64,000 nt of DNA from Serratia liquefaciens (GTDB taxonomy: Bacteria; Pseudomonadota; Gammaproteobacteria; Enterobacterales; Enterobacteriaceae). The DNA lies in the NCBI RefSeq assembly GCF_027594825.1, contig NZ_CP088930.1:1674001-1738000 (forward strand), read 5' to 3'. Each line of letters begins with the position of its first letter. Position 1 is the first letter of the stretch. The notes beneath the pieces are model-generated. The model was not told the origin of the DNA. It saw nothing but the letters and a program-made list of their open reading frames with translations, and did not search any database. Shown piece after piece: positions 21,197-31,928 of this stretch. A program made the position numbers and the translations under genes.

Positions 21197-22699
21197 ATGA
21201 CAGTCGTCAGTGCACCTGTGCCATCACTGGATAACTATTTGAAACGCCTTAAAATAAACTACATTCTAATCGGTGTTGTCACCCTGCTTCTGGCGCTCGC
21301 CCTGTGGCCCAATATTACCTGGCGCGGCGGCCAGGGCGGGCAACTCGAAGAGATCAAATCCCGCGGAGAGTTGCGTATCAGTACGCTGAACTCGCCGTTA
21401 ACCTATTTCACCACCAAGCAGGGGCCAAGTGGCCTCGACTACGAACTGGCGAAACGTTTCGCCAGCTATCTGGGGGTGAAACTGGTGGTGATCCCGCATA
21501 AGAACATCAACGACCTGTTCGACGATCTGGACGATGACGATGCCGACCTGCTGGCCGCCGGCCTGATCTACAATCAGGATCGCCTCAGCCGTGCCCGCAC
21601 CGGCCCGGCTTACTATTCCGTTTCCCAGCAGTTGGTTTATCGCCTGGGCACCGCACGCCCCAAAAGCTTTGCCGATATTAAAGGCAAGCTGGCGGTCGCT
21701 TCCGGCTCGGCCCACGTCAGCACGCTGAAACAGCTCAAACAAAGTAAGTTCCCGGACCTCAGCTGGGAAGCCTCCAGCGATCTCACCTCAAAAGAGCTGC
21801 TGGAGCAGGTCGCCGACGGCAAACTGGATTACACCCTCGGCGACTCCGTGACCATCGCCCTGCTGCAGCGCATCCATCCGCAGCTGGCGGTGGCTTTCGA
21901 CGTCACCGATGAAGAACCTGTCACCTGGTACCTGAAGCGCGGCACCGACGACAGCCTGTATGCGGCCATGCTGGATTTTTACAGCCAGATGGTGGACGAC
22001 GGCACGCTGGCGCGGCTGGAAGAGAAGTACCTCGGCCACGTGGGCAGTTTTGATTACGTCGATACCAAAACCTTCCTGTCGGCAATAGACTCGGTACTGC
22101 CCACCTTCCGTTCGCTGTTTGAAAAATACGCCAGCGAGATCGACTGGAAGCTGCTGGCCGCCATTGCCTATCAGGAATCGCACTGGAACCCGCAGGCCAC
22201 TTCACCGACCGGCGTTCGCGGTCTGATGATGCTGACGCGGGCCACCGCCGACGGTCTGGGGGTTAACGATCGCCTGGATCCCGAGGAGAGCATTCAGGGT
22301 GGCGCACTCTATTTACAGCGGCTGATGGCCAAGGTGCCCGACACCGTGCCGGAAGATGAGCGTATCTGGTTCGCGCTGGCGGCCTACAACATGGGCTGGG
22401 GCCATATGCTCGACGCCCGCAAGCTGACCAAAATGCAAAAAGGCAACCCGGACAGTTGGGTCGACGTCAAACAGCGTCTGCCGATGCTCAGCCAGAAGCG
22501 CTACTACCCGCAGTTGACCTACGGCTATGCGCGCGGACGCGAAGCCTATAACTACGTGGAAAACATCCGCCGCTATCAGGTCAGCCTGGTGGGGTATCTG
22601 CAAGAAAGGGAAAGAAAGGCGGCACAGGAAGCGGCCGAACAGGCGGAACTGGGGAAAGGCTATCCGGCGGTGGCGCCGGAATTGGCACTTAACTTCTGA
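21197..22699 (+). CDS. mltF: membrane-bound lytic murein transglycosylase F
   Basis: A 500-residue enzyme that cleaves peptidoglycan with formation of 1,6-anhydro-muropeptides at the outer membrane. After an N-terminal hydrophobic segment ([19 protein letters not shown]), residues of about 45-270 form a solute-binding-protein-like regulatory domain. The C-terminal part is the SLT catalytic domain with the catalytic Glu in [15 protein letters not shown] and the motif GVRGLMMLT. The ATG at 21197 has a poorly spaced Shine-Dalgarno. A TTG at 21239, giving the N-terminus (M)[11 protein letters not shown], matches the E. coli protein and may be the true start. It is convergent with tadA, with no spacer between their stop codons. 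Confidence 0.93.
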   Translation: MTVVSAPVPSLDNYLKRLKINYILIGVVTLLLALALWPNITWRGGQGGQLEEIKSRGELRISTLNSPLTYFTTKQGPSGLDYELAKRFASYLGVKLVVIPHKNINDLFDDLDDDDADLLAAGLIYNQDRLSRARTGPAYYSVSQQLVYRLGTARPKSFADIKGKLAVASGSAHVSTLKQLKQSKFPDLSWEASSDLTSKELLEQVADGKLDYTLGDSVTIALLQRIHPQLAVAFDVTDEEPVTWYLKRGTDDSLYAAMLDFYSQMVDDGTLARLEEKYLGHVGSFDYVDTKTFLSAIDSVLPTFRSLFEKYASEIDWKLLAAIAYQESHWNPQATSPTGVRGLMMLTRATADGLGVNDRLDPEESIQGGALYLQRLMAKVPDTVPEDERIWFALAAYNMGWGHMLDARKLTKMQKGNPDSWVDVKQRLPMLSQKRYYPQLTYGYARGREAYNYVENIRRYQVSLVGYLQERERKAAQEAAEQAELGKGYPAVAPELALNF

Positions 22700-23245
<546 letters not shown>

Positions 23246-23396
23246 TTATACACAGTAGCAGTGATGCATGCTGCGCCCGTGTTAACCAGGGCAAATATAG
23301 TCGCCCCTTATCAGCGGCGGAGAAGCGACACACTGCGGCTTGAAATACAACGGGTATATACTGATTGAATCAGGGTGTTTTTCAGGGACAGGAAAC

Positions 23397-24449
23397 ATGA
23401 AACTCAGCAAGAAAAACGCCACCGTCGTGCGCAAAGCGCTGGACGGCTGGGTAGATGAAGGCGCGCTGACGGCGCAACAGCAGCAACAACTGCTGCAACA
23501 CGTTGAGGTACAACCCTTCGACTGGCGACGGCTGGCACGTTATGCGTTTCTCGCCGCGCTGGCTTCGCTGGTGATTGCCATCAGCAGCCTGTTCGCCGAC
23601 GGTGAATTGCTTTATCGCCTGGGGGAATTGTTCCGCTTCGATGCACCGGTACGTATGGCGATCGCCGCCGTAGTGGCCGCTCTTTGCTATGTCTGGGCGC
23701 TGCGACGCCGCCGTCGGCATCCGGAGAAACGCTACGGTAATGAAGCCGCTTTGTTCGTTGCCGTGTTGTTCACCGCCTGTGCCCTGTGGCAAATGGGCGT
23801 CTGGCTGGATAACGGCAGCGGCCGGGTCTCGCTGCTGTTGACGTTCGCCGCGCTGCTGTATGGCGTGATTGGCTGGTTCAGTCGCTCCGGGCTGGTATGG
23901 TGGTTTGCTCTGCTGTCGCTGGGCAATGCTTTCGGGGCCGAGACCGGTTATCTGTCCGGCTGGGGGGCTTATTGGCTGGGCATGAGCTTCCCGATTCGCT
24001 TTATTGCCTTCGGCGTGGTGTTGATCGCCGCGGCGTTGCTGTTGCAACCGCAGCTCGCCTGTCGTGGACTGGAGCGGGTTTCGCTGGCGATGGGCCTGTT
24101 GTACCTGTTCATCGCCCTATGGTTGCTGTCGATTTTCGGGAATTATGGCGATCTCGATAGCTGGTATAACGTACGCCAGATTGAACTGTTCCACTGGAGC
24201 CTGTTGTTCGGCCTCGCCGCCGTCGGGTGCATCTGGCTGGGGCTGAAACGCGACGATGCCATGCTGCGCGGTTTTGGGCTGACCTTCCTCGGTATTAACC
24301 TCTATACCCGTTTCTTCGAATTTTTCTGGGACGCCATGCCCAAGGCGATTTTCTTTGTGGTGCTCGGCCTGAGCCTGTGGGCGCTGGGGCATTACGCGGA
24401 AAAAGTCTGGCAATGGGGCCGTAAACCGCACGACCAAACCGATGATTAA
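23397..24449 (+). CDS. DUF2157-type multi-pass membrane protein
   Basis: A 350-residue protein. The start is set at the ATG following GGGACAGGAAAC, giving MKLSKKNATVVRKALDGW; an earlier in-frame start lacks a ribosome-binding site. A soluble N-terminal part of about 45 residues (LDGWVDEGALTAQQQQQLL) resembles the DUF2157 N-terminal domain. It is followed by roughly ten hydrophobic helices and a short basic tail. It must be an inner-membrane protein. The function is unknown and no catalytic motif is evident. It stands alone between tadA and yiaY, with about 185 bp on the 5' side. Confidence 0.75.
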   Translation: MKLSKKNATVVRKALDGWVDEGALTAQQQQQLLQHVEVQPFDWRRLARYAFLAALASLVIAISSLFADGELLYRLGELFRFDAPVRMAIAAVVAALCYVWALRRRRRHPEKRYGNEAALFVAVLFTACALWQMGVWLDNGSGRVSLLLTFAALLYGVIGWFSRSGLVWWFALLSLGNAFGAETGYLSGWGAYWLGMSFPIRFIAFGVVLIAAALLLQPQLACRGLERVSLAMGLLYLFIALWLLSIFGNYGDLDSWYNVRQIELFHWSLLFGLAAVGCIWLGLKRDDAMLRGFGLTFLGINLYTRFFEFFWDAMPKAIFFVVLGLSLWALGHYAEKVWQWGRKPHDQTDD

Positions 24450-24648
24450 GGCCCAGCGGTTTTAACGGTAAGAGTTACTGCTGGGTTTGGCTCCGGCCGG
24501 GCTAAACCCACAGAGTATAAGTGGTTAAACTAAAACTAAATCAACTACCTGACCTAACCCCTTTGATATTGCGATAGATCATGATGACTTAATAATTAGC
24601 GGAGTAGTGTTTGTGGCAAGCAATAAAGCTTTTATCCAGGAGTGACTT

Positions 24649-25800
24649 ATGGCTGCCTCAACTTTCTTTATCCCTTCCGTCAACATGATTGGCTCCGGCT
24701 GTCTGGACCAAGCGGCAAAGACCCTGAAACAACAGGGATTGCGTCAGGCGTTGATCGTGACCGACAAAGTGTTGAATAACATCGGCGTAGTCGCCCAGGT
24801 TCAACAGTTGCTCGCCGCACAGCAGATCGAAAGCTGCGTTTATGACGGCACTCACCCTAACCCAACCACGCTGAACGTGAAACAGGGCCTGGCCCTGCTG
24901 CAAGAGCATCAATGCGACTGCGTGATCTCCCTGGGTGGCGGCTCACCGCACGATTGTGCCAAAGGCATCGCGCTGCTGGCCACCAACGGCGGGGATATCA
25001 AGGACTATGAAGGCGTCGATCGTTCCACAAAACCGCAGTTGCCGATGATCGCCATTAACACCACCGCCGGCACCGCCTCTGAAATGACCCGTTTCTGCAT
25101 CATCACCGATGAAGCACGCCACATAAAAATGGCGATTGTCGACAAACACGTGACGCCTATCCTGTCGGTAAACGATCCGCATCTGATGGCCGGGATGCCG
25201 AAAGGCCTGACCGCCGCCACCGGGATGGATGCCCTGACTCATGCGATTGAGGCCTACGTTTCCAGCGCCGCCAACCCGATTACCGATGCCTGTGCGTTGA
25301 AGGCCGTCACCATGATCGCCGAATCGCTGCGCGACGCCGTTGCCGATGGCCACGACATGCAGGCGCGCGAAAACATGGCCTATGCCCAATTCCTGGCAGG
25401 GATGGCCTTCAACAACGCTTCTCTCGGCTATGTGCATGCGATGGCGCACCAGCTCGGCGGTTTCTACGACCTGCCGCATGGGGTATGTAATGCGGTGTTG
25501 CTGCCACACGTGCAGGAATTTAACGCCAGCGTTTGTGCGTCTCGCCTGAAGGATATCGCCGCCGCCATGGGGTTGGATGTGAGCCACCTTAACGACCAGC
25601 AGGGTGCCGCTGCCTGTATTGCCGCCATTCGGTTACTGGCGCAAGACGTTGGTATCCCGGCCGGGCTGCGTGATTTGCAGGTGAAAGAGCAGGATCTGGA
25701 TACGCTGGCCACCAACGCGCTGAAAGACGCTTGCGGCTTCACTAACCCAATACAAGCCACTCACGCGCAGATTGTCGCCATATTCCGCGCGGCAATGTAA
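24649..25800 (+). CDS. yiaY: iron-containing alcohol dehydrogenase YiaY
   Basis: A 383-residue group III (Fe-dependent) alcohol dehydrogenase. The NAD-binding [14 protein letters not shown] and the iron ligands in the region [26 protein letters not shown] are all present. The protein closely resembles E. coli YiaY ([13 protein letters not shown]-terminus, [14 protein letters not shown] near the C-terminus). It probably interconverts small aldehydes and alcohols; the physiological substrate is not known. AGGAG precedes the ATG. It is monocistronic, with a terminator shared with pgpC. Confidence 0.92.
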   Translation: MAASTFFIPSVNMIGSGCLDQAAKTLKQQGLRQALIVTDKVLNNIGVVAQVQQLLAAQQIESCVYDGTHPNPTTLNVKQGLALLQEHQCDCVISLGGGSPHDCAKGIALLATNGGDIKDYEGVDRSTKPQLPMIAINTTAGTASEMTRFCIITDEARHIKMAIVDKHVTPILSVNDPHLMAGMPKGLTAATGMDALTHAIEAYVSSAANPITDACALKAVTMIAESLRDAVADGHDMQARENMAYAQFLAGMAFNNASLGYVHAMAHQLGGFYDLPHGVCNAVLLPHVQEFNASVCASRLKDIAAAMGLDVSHLNDQQGAAACIAAIRLLAQDVGIPAGLRDLQVKEQDLDTLATNALKDACGFTNPIQATHAQIVAIFRAAM

Positions 25801-25811
25801 GCCATCAAAAA

Positions 25812-25842
25812 CAGTAAAGGGCGGAAATTCCGCCCTTTACTG
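25812..25842. terminator. bidirectional terminator between yiaY and pgpC
   Basis: CAGTAAAGGGCGG and CCGCCCTTTACTG form a 13-bp stem with a short AAATT loop in the gap between the two convergent genes. Confidence 0.85.
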
Positions 25843-26499
25843 TTATTCCAACTGCTGCAGCTCACCCAATTTACTGACCCGCCAACGATGCTCACAGAAA
25901 TACAACAACGGGTTATCCTGTTTGCTGTCGCTATAGCCGCTATACAGCTTGAGCGGCGCGCCGAGACGTTGTTCCAGCTGCGTCACCTTCTGTACCCCCA
26001 GGCAACGTAGCGCCAGCACCCAACCACCGTAACGCCGCAGGATACGGCTGCCCACCAAGTGGACCTGCGGCAGAAAGGCCGAATCCTGATACACCTGCTC
26101 CACCAGCCGTTCCGGTGAACCGGTAATCAACCATACCTGCGCGTCGTGCGCCTCGAGGTACTGCCGCAAACGCATTTGCACCACCGGAAAAGCGGTCACC
26201 TTACTGCGAAAGTCAGTGACAAAGCGCTGCTCCAGCGCCTTTAGCCTGGCCTCTGAACGTCCGAAGGTGATCGACCACAACAGCACGCTCATCGGCCAGC
26301 GAGCGGCGCGGCCCATCGCCAGCAGCGCCAACCCGACGACCGGCAATAACGGCACCACCAGCAGCAGATTCAACGGCAGGTGGCGCAGCAAAAAACGCAA
26401 GAAACTGCCAAACATGTCTTCCTGATGCAGCGTGCCGTCCAGATCAAAGAACACCACGCGGCGGCCTTCCCCGGCCTGCTGGCTCTGTTTCTCGCTCAA
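25843..26499 (-). CDS. pgpC: phosphatidylglycerophosphatase C
   Basis: A 218-residue HAD-family membrane phosphatase (YfhB) that dephosphorylates phosphatidylglycerophosphate. Motif I is VFFDLDGTLH with the nucleophilic Asp, motif II is WLITGSPE, and motif III lies in LYSGYSDSKQDNPLL. A hydrophobic segment (LPLNLLLVVPLLPVVGLALLAMG) follows motif I as in the E. coli protein. The end FCEHRWRVSKLGELQQLE matches the family. It lies 3 bases after murP, so it may be read through from the murQP operon, unlike in E. coli. Confidence 0.92.
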   Translation of the reverse strand: MSEKQSQQAGEGRRVVFFDLDGTLHQEDMFGSFLRFLLRHLPLNLLLVVPLLPVVGLALLAMGRAARWPMSVLLWSITFGRSEARLKALEQRFVTDFRSKVTAFPVVQMRLRQYLEAHDAQVWLITGSPERLVEQVYQDSAFLPQVHLVGSRILRRYGGWVLALRCLGVQKVTQLEQRLGAPLKLYSGYSDSKQDNPLLYFCEHRWRVSKLGELQQLE

Positions 26500-26502
26500 G
26501 GG

Positions 26503-27870
26503 CTACTCCTCAGGATCGTTGAATCCCATTATCCAGGTGAAAATAAATCCAGCGGCAATGGTAATCACCAGGCCGGCCAGATACAACATCACCTTACCCG
26601 AGACGATGGTTAACGCCAAAGGTAAACCCGAGATGCCAAAGGTGATCACCGTTGCCACTTTCCAATAACTGATCAGCGCACCGCCCACCGCACCGCCGAG
26701 ACAGGCGGCAATAAAAGGTTTGCCCAGCGGCAAAGTGACACCAAAAATCAAGGGCTCGCCAATCCCAAGAATGCCGACCGGCAGCGCCCCTTTGATGACT
26801 TTCTTAAGGCGCGCATTGCGGGTTTTCATTAATACTGCCAACGCGGCCCCGACCTGCCCGACCCCGGCCATCGCCAGAATGGGCAGTAGCGGGTTGGAAC
26901 CATGCGCCTGAACCAGTTCGACGTGGATCGGCACCAGGCCCTGATGCAAACCGGACAGCACCAAAGGCAGAAACAGCCCGGACAGCACCGCGCCCACCAG
27001 CAAACCACCTTTGTCGATCGCCAGATTGGCGCCGTGGGCAATAACGTCCGAAATGTAACCGCCCAACGGCTGCAGGATCACAATAGCCAGGGACGCGGTC
27101 ACCAGGGTGGTGATCAGCGGGTTGAGGATCAGCTCTATCGACTCTGGCAGCCAGTTGCGCAGGCGTTTTTCCACCCAGCACATCAACGCCACCACCAACA
27201 GCACGGCAATCACTCCGCCGCGTCCCGGCTGCAGCGCTTCGCCGAATAAAGTAATCTGCGCCAAAGCCGGGCTTGAGAGAATGCCGGCCATCACGCCGCC
27301 CATGGCCTGCGAACCGCCAAACACCCGTGCGGCGTTAACCCCCACCAAAATATTCATGATGGCGAACACCGCGCTGCCGAAAATGGCCAGTAACCCGAGT
27401 ACGTTGGGGTAATTCACCGCCAGTTCGCCGGCAATGTCCGGCCGCTTCAACAGGTTGATGATGCCGGTTATCAGACCAGAGGCGATGAAAGCCGGGATCA
27501 AGGGGATAAAGACATCGGCCAGCTTTTTCAGCGCACCACTCATAGGCGCGGCATATTTCTGCTTGGCCTGCGCCTTGTTGCGGGCGATGTTGTCCCCGAC
27601 AGTCGCAACCGCAGGAGCCCCGGTGAGCAATGAGCGCATCGCGTCCACCACTTTGGCGGCGGCGCCGGGCCCGACAATGAACTGATGTTGCTCACCCTGC
27701 TTGATGTAGCCCTTGACGCCTGGCAACTGCTTGAGCGCCGCCAGATCAAGGCGTTGCTCGTCGCTAACCTCGACGCGTACCCGTGTCATGCAGTTCTCCA
27801 GCCGGAGGATGTTCCCTTCCCCGCCAATGCCTGCCAGAATCTGTGTTGCCAGTGCCGTTGTTTTGTCCAT
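26503..27870 (-). CDS. murP: PTS N-acetylmuramic acid transporter EIIBC
   Basis: A 455-residue phosphotransferase permease. The N-terminal EIIB domain (about residues 1-85) has the phosphorylated cysteine in RLENCMTRVRVEV. After a linker, the EIIC domain has about ten membrane spans and the GIGEPLIFGVTLP motif. It imports N-acetylmuramic acid as the 6-phosphate and depends on an EIIA-Glc-type partner, since no EIIA domain is present. It follows murQ by 18 bases, so substrate uptake and its first breakdown step are co-expressed. Confidence 0.9.
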   Translation of the reverse strand: MDKTTALATQILAGIGGEGNILRLENCMTRVRVEVSDEQRLDLAALKQLPGVKGYIKQGEQHQFIVGPGAAAKVVDAMRSLLTGAPAVATVGDNIARNKAQAKQKYAAPMSGALKKLADVFIPLIPAFIASGLITGIINLLKRPDIAGELAVNYPNVLGLLAIFGSAVFAIMNILVGVNAARVFGGSQAMGGVMAGILSSPALAQITLFGEALQPGRGGVIAVLLVVALMCWVEKRLRNWLPESIELILNPLITTLVTASLAIVILQPLGGYISDVIAHGANLAIDKGGLLVGAVLSGLFLPLVLSGLHQGLVPIHVELVQAHGSNPLLPILAMAGVGQVGAALAVLMKTRNARLKKVIKGALPVGILGIGEPLIFGVTLPLGKPFIAACLGGAVGGALISYWKVATVITFGISGLPLALTIVSGKVMLYLAGLVITIAAGFIFTWIMGFNDPEE

Positions 27871-27888
27871 CGCCCGCCCCAGGTGTCG

Positions 27889-28782
27889 TTAGCGCGTCAA
27901 TGCCGCGCGTAAATAGCCGTCGTGCTGCTTTAAGCGCAACTGCGCCTCTTCAGCGTCAACGCCGGCCAGAATCATCAGGATTGCCGGTTTAACCTCAAAA
28001 CCGGTCTGTGTCAGCGCCGCTTCGGCCTGACTGCGTTCGGCACCGGTGGCCTCCACCACGATGCGACAGGCACGATCCACCAGTTTGACGTTGGTGGCTT
28101 TTACATCCACCATCAGGTTTTGGTAGACCTTCCCCAGTTTGACCATCGCACCGGTCGACAGCATGTTCAGCACCAGTTTCTGCGCGGTGCCCGACTTCAG
28201 CCGAGTGGACCCCGTCAGGGCCTCTGGCCCCACTACCGGCGAAATCGCCACCTGCGCTTCATGGGCGATCGGCGAGTCCGGATTGCAGGAGATTGCCGCC
28301 GTCGGGCAGCCCAGTTGTCGCGCATAGCGCAGAGCGCCAATCACATAAGGCGTGCGCCCGGACGCCGCCAGCCCCACCACCATGTCGGTGGCGGTCAAAT
28401 TCAGTGCGATAAGGTCTGCCTCCCCCAATGCCGCATCATCCTCCGCGCCCTCTACCGCTTTGAGCAACGCGCCCGGACCGCCGGCAATCAACCCGATGAC
28501 CATGCCGTGCGGCACGCCGAAGGTTGGCGGGCATTCAGAGGCATCCAACACGCCAAGGCGGCCGCTGGTCCCGGCACCGAGATAAATCAGCCGACCGCCG
28601 GCTTTCAATGCCGCAGCTGCCAGGTCCACGGCCTGCGCGATAGCCGGCAACACCTTTTCTATCGCCTCCGGCACCTTGCGGTCTTCCTGATTGAAACAGC
28701 TCACCATTTCCAACGTTGTCATTTCATCCAGTCGGAGGGTGGCCGGGTTACGGCTTTCGGAGACTAATGCGCCTAAGTTCAT
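27889..28782 (-). CDS. murQ: N-acetylmuramic acid 6-phosphate etherase
   Basis: A 297-residue SIS-domain enzyme that removes D-lactate from MurNAc-6-phosphate to yield GlcNAc-6-phosphate in cell-wall recycling. The N-terminal signature [14 protein letters not shown], the SIS motif [22 protein letters not shown], and the helical C-terminal UBA-like end ([18 protein letters not shown]) are intact. It is divergent from yfhH over 168 bp and leads the murQP pair. Confidence 0.95.
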   Translation of the reverse strand: MNLGALVSESRNPATLRLDEMTTLEMVSCFNQEDRKVPEAIEKVLPAIAQAVDLAAAALKAGGRLIYLGAGTSGRLGVLDASECPPTFGVPHGMVIGLIAGGPGALLKAVEGAEDDAALGEADLIALNLTATDMVVGLAASGRTPYVIGALRYARQLGCPTAAISCNPDSPIAHEAQVAISPVVGPEALTGSTRLKSGTAQKLVLNMLSTGAMVKLGKVYQNLMVDVKATNVKLVDRACRIVVEATGAERSQAEAALTQTGFEVKPAILMILAGVDAEEAQLRLKQHDGYLRAALTR

Positions 28783-28950
28783 TTCTTCACCTTTGAATTT
28801 TTAATTCACAAACTGAAATCATTATTTGAATATTTTATTCAACAAAGCGAGCGCTTTTTGCTATTTTAAAGACTCGCTCACAAAAAATTTTCACCGCGCG
28901 TTTTCGCCTCCCACGTGGCAGAATGGCCGCTGGCTTCAAGGGAAAAATGA

Positions 28951-29799
28951 ATGAGTACCCTTCTTCGTATTCGCCAGATGTATCCAACGCTGGCTCAGAA
29001 TGATCGCAAGCTGGCGGATTTTCTGCTGCATAACGCCGAGCAGGCGCGCCATCTCAGCTCGCAGAAGCTGGCTCAACTGGCCGGCATCAGCCAGTCGAGC
29101 GTGGTGAAATTCGCTCAGAAGATGGGCTACAAAGGCTTCCCGGCGCTAAAATTGGCGCTGAGTGAAACCCTGGCCCAACCGCAGAAAGAACCAGTGGTCA
29201 CGGTGCATAACCAGATCCTCAGCAGCGACTCGTTGAAAGCCGTCGGCGAAAAACTGTTGGTGGAAAAACAGGCGGCACTGCGTGCAACGCTGGATATCAA
29301 CAGTGAAGAGCGCCTGCATCAGGCGTTGGAAATGTTGCGTCAGGCGCGGAGGGTCATTTTGTTGGGGATCGGCGCTTCCGGATTGGTCGCCAAGGACTTC
29401 TCCTACAAGCTGTTGAAAATCGGCGTTATTGCCGTGGCCGAGCAGGATATGCACGTTCAGCTGGCGGCGGTTCAGGCGCTGGATAAACGAGATTTGCTGC
29501 TGGCAATTTCGTTCAGCGGTGAACGACGGGAAATCAACCTAGCGGCGGAAGAAGCCCGCATTGCCGGCGCAAAAGTGCTGGCGCTCACCAGTTTTTCACC
29601 CAACGGCCTGCAGCAGCGTGCAGACCACTGTTTGTACACCATTGCCGAAGAACCCAATACCCGCAGCGCCGCCATTTCTTCCAGTACCGCTCAATATGCC
29701 CTCACCGACCTGCTGTTTATGGCCCTAATTCAGCACGATCTCGATCGCGCCCCCGAACGAATTAAACACAGCGAACAATTAGTGAAAAAGCTCGTCTGA
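28951..29799 (+). CDS. yfhH: RpiR/MurR-type regulator YfhH
   Basis: A 282-residue regulator with an N-terminal RpiR helix-turn-helix (QKLAQLAGISQSSVVKFAQK, about residues 39-58) and a C-terminal SIS phosphosugar-binding domain (LLGIGASGLVAKDFSYKLL). It resembles E. coli YfhH nearly throughout (HLSSQ, SSVVKFAQK, GYKGFPALKLALSE, QRADHCLYTIAEE, ending LVKKLV) and sits on the same side of yfhL. In E. coli murQP is elsewhere and is controlled by MurR; here murQP is divergent from yfhH, so this protein is the likely local regulator, with MurNAc-6-phosphate as a candidate ligand. That regulatory link is an inference. Confidence 0.88.
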   Translation: MSTLLRIRQMYPTLAQNDRKLADFLLHNAEQARHLSSQKLAQLAGISQSSVVKFAQKMGYKGFPALKLALSETLAQPQKEPVVTVHNQILSSDSLKAVGEKLLVEKQAALRATLDINSEERLHQALEMLRQARRVILLGIGASGLVAKDFSYKLLKIGVIAVAEQDMHVQLAAVQALDKRDLLLAISFSGERREINLAAEEARIAGAKVLALTSFSPNGLQQRADHCLYTIAEEPNTRSAAISSSTAQYALTDLLFMALIQHDLDRAPERIKHSEQLVKKLV

Positions 29800-29936
29800 G
29801 TCGTATAATGTCCAAGCCACAAATACCAAGGTATAAAAATACACCTATCTAATAATAGAGTATGTGGCTCTTATTGTTCAAATATCGCCCGATTTTTGAA
29901 CAGGCATGGACAGCAATACATTGACAATTGAGCTTA

Positions 29937-31475
29937 ATGAAAACACACACAGCCATTCTAAATAAATTCAACACATCCATAACACCCTCAGCGATCCGCA
30001 ACTTTTTAATTTTTGTTGTCACTTCGTTTATTTTAATAAAATCGATGGGCTATAGCGGCGGTAAAGGGATTGATATCCTTTTTATTTCACTTTCGTTGCT
30101 ATTATTATCTATACCGCCCACAACCCGGTATGTATTGGTCATTCCCTTCATTATATTCTGTGCTTTCTATGCCCCTGTTGGCGTGATATATGGCCCACCT
30201 TCGGTTTCCGTGGTATCGGCGTTGTTTCAAACCAACAGGGCCGAAGCCGCCGAATTTTTGCATGCCATCCCCATGAACTGTTATCTGTTGCCCTCCGCCG
30301 TGCTGCTGATGCTGTTTCTTCTCGCTCACTACTGCTGGCGCCGCCCGCTGTCTTTCAGGAAGGCTTTACCCTTTTTGCTGATGTTGATTGTGGTGCTGGT
30401 AGCCAGAATACTCGGCGGAAACATGGAGAGCCTTAAATTAGTAAATTTCTTTTCCTCATTCTCTTCCTCATACCAAAGTTACAACCAACAAATGGCAGAA
30501 ATCGACGCCAGCACCTTGGCCCAACCCCGCTGGGTTATCGATGGTATTAATAAGAATAAGGCCAACTATGTCATCATCGTGGGTGAAAGCATGCGCAGGG
30601 ACTATATGTCATTATTTGGCTACCCGACGTCGACCACGCCGTTTCTGGATCACGTAAACGGAACCTTTTACAGCAATTATATTTCCACCGCACCGAACAC
30701 CTTTGAATCCCTGCCGAGAACCCTGGCTCTGAGCAACGGAAAAAAAAGCTATCTTTCCGATAATATCGTCACGCTGGCAAAGTCCGCAGGATTGCACACT
30801 CATTGGTTTTCCAACCAAGGTCTGATTGGTCAATTTGATACCCCGGTCTCCAAAATAGCCGTGTTCAGCGATGATTACCTGTTTCTGAAAAAAGGAGATT
30901 ACCAATCGCGCAATACCGATGATGATGAGCTGCTGCCACTGTTACAAAACGCATTGACTAACAATGAACCGGGAAACCTGTATGTTTTGCATATCATGGG
31001 GTCGCATTCGGACTTTTGCGAACGACTCGGCGGCGAGCCGCCGGTTTTCACCAGCGATAATGCAGAGCTCGCCTGCTACCTTTCCACCTACCGCAAGACG
31101 GATAGATTCATCGCACATGCTTACCAAATGCTGCAAGAGACTCATTCACCGTTTAAATTAATCTATTTCTCTGACCACGGCCTTTCTCACCGAAATATTG
31201 ACGGTAAACTTTATCTGCGTCATGGCGGCGATACTAGGCAGAATTATGAAGTCCCACTGGTGGTACTTTCTGATACCGATCAACAACGCACCTTCATTGA
31301 CGAGCCGCACAGCGCCTTTGAGTTTATCAGTCTGTTTGCCCAACAGGCAGGCATCATCGTGACACATCCACAGCTGCATGCGGCAGTGACTGGGCCTGGT
31401 AAACGCCCCATCTTCAATGGTCAGGAAATGGTTGATTTCGATCAGTTGGCGAACGACCCACCAGAGTTACTATGA
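29937..31475 (+). CDS. phosphoethanolamine transferase-like inner-membrane protein
   Basis: About 512 residues. Around five membrane helices in the first 150 residues are followed by a periplasmic alkaline-phosphatase-fold (sulfatase) domain. The nucleophile region is YVIIVGESMRRDYMSLFGYP and the metal-binding region is LIYFSDHGLSHR, with a later RHGGD. This pattern matches the YbiP/CptA/EptA group, which move phosphoethanolamine onto glycans or lipid A. The residue after GE is Ser rather than the Thr usual in EptA. The chosen ATG is preferred over an in-frame TTG three codons earlier. Neither E. coli nor the core layout has a gene here between yfhH and yfhL; a more A+T-rich 5' part suggests acquisition. 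The substrate is unknown. Confidence 0.75.
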   Translation: MKTHTAILNKFNTSITPSAIRNFLIFVVTSFILIKSMGYSGGKGIDILFISLSLLLLSIPPTTRYVLVIPFIIFCAFYAPVGVIYGPPSVSVVSALFQTNRAEAAEFLHAIPMNCYLLPSAVLLMLFLLAHYCWRRPLSFRKALPFLLMLIVVLVARILGGNMESLKLVNFFSSFSSSYQSYNQQMAEIDASTLAQPRWVIDGINKNKANYVIIVGESMRRDYMSLFGYPTSTTPFLDHVNGTFYSNYISTAPNTFESLPRTLALSNGKKSYLSDNIVTLAKSAGLHTHWFSNQGLIGQFDTPVSKIAVFSDDYLFLKKGDYQSRNTDDDELLPLLQNALTNNEPGNLYVLHIMGSHSDFCERLGGEPPVFTSDNAELACYLSTYRKTDRFIAHAYQMLQETHSPFKLIYFSDHGLSHRNIDGKLYLRHGGDTRQNYEVPLVVLSDTDQQRTFIDEPHSAFEFISLFAQQAGIIVTHPQLHAAVTGPGKRPIFNGQEMVDFDQLANDPPELL

Positions 31476-31603
31476 CGGCCGTCTCAAGGGTTGAGCGATC
31501 TGCAGCAACGCATTGGCGGGCGCAGGTGGAAAAACGCCCAATAAAATGGGTTTTATGATAGATTGCGCGCCTGTTCGTGTGCACCGATTAAAAGATAACT
31601 GAA

Positions 31604-31864
31604 ATGGCACTGCTGATTACCAAAAAATGCATCAACTGCGACATGTGCGAACCGGAATGCCCCAATCAGGCCATTTCGATGGGCGATGATATCTACCAGA
31701 TCGATACCGATCGCTGTACCGAATGCGTCGGTCATTACGATATTCCAACCTGCCAGCAGGTGTGCCCGATCGATAACACCATTATCGTCAATCCAGAGCA
31801 TCGCGAAACCAACGAACAGCTGTGGGACAAGTTTGTGGTGCTGCATCATGCCGATCGGCTGTGA
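31604..31864 (+). CDS. yfhL: YfhL-type 2[4Fe-4S] ferredoxin
   Basis: An 86-residue ferredoxin. The first cluster motif is CINCDMCEPECPNQAI, and the second is CTECVGHYDIPTCQQVCP with the extended spacing typical of the Allochromatium-like ferredoxins. It begins MALLITKKCINCDMCEPECP as in E. coli YfhL. It is a small cytoplasmic electron carrier; the partner is uncertain. It is convergent with acpS, with a terminator between them. Confidence 0.95.
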   Translation: MALLITKKCINCDMCEPECPNQAISMGDDIYQIDTDRCTECVGHYDIPTCQQVCPIDNTIIVNPEHRETNEQLWDKFVVLHHADRL

Positions 31865-31883
31865 CACAGAAACACCGATCGAC

Positions 31884-31909
31884 AAGGGCGCCAACAGGCG
31901 CCCTTTTGT
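31884..31909 (+). terminator. yfhL terminator
   Basis: AAGGGCGCC / GGCGCCCTT stem with a short loop, followed by TTGTTT. It lies between the convergent yfhL and acpS genes. Confidence 0.8.
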
Positions 31910-31928
31910 TTGCTAACCGACCACCGAA

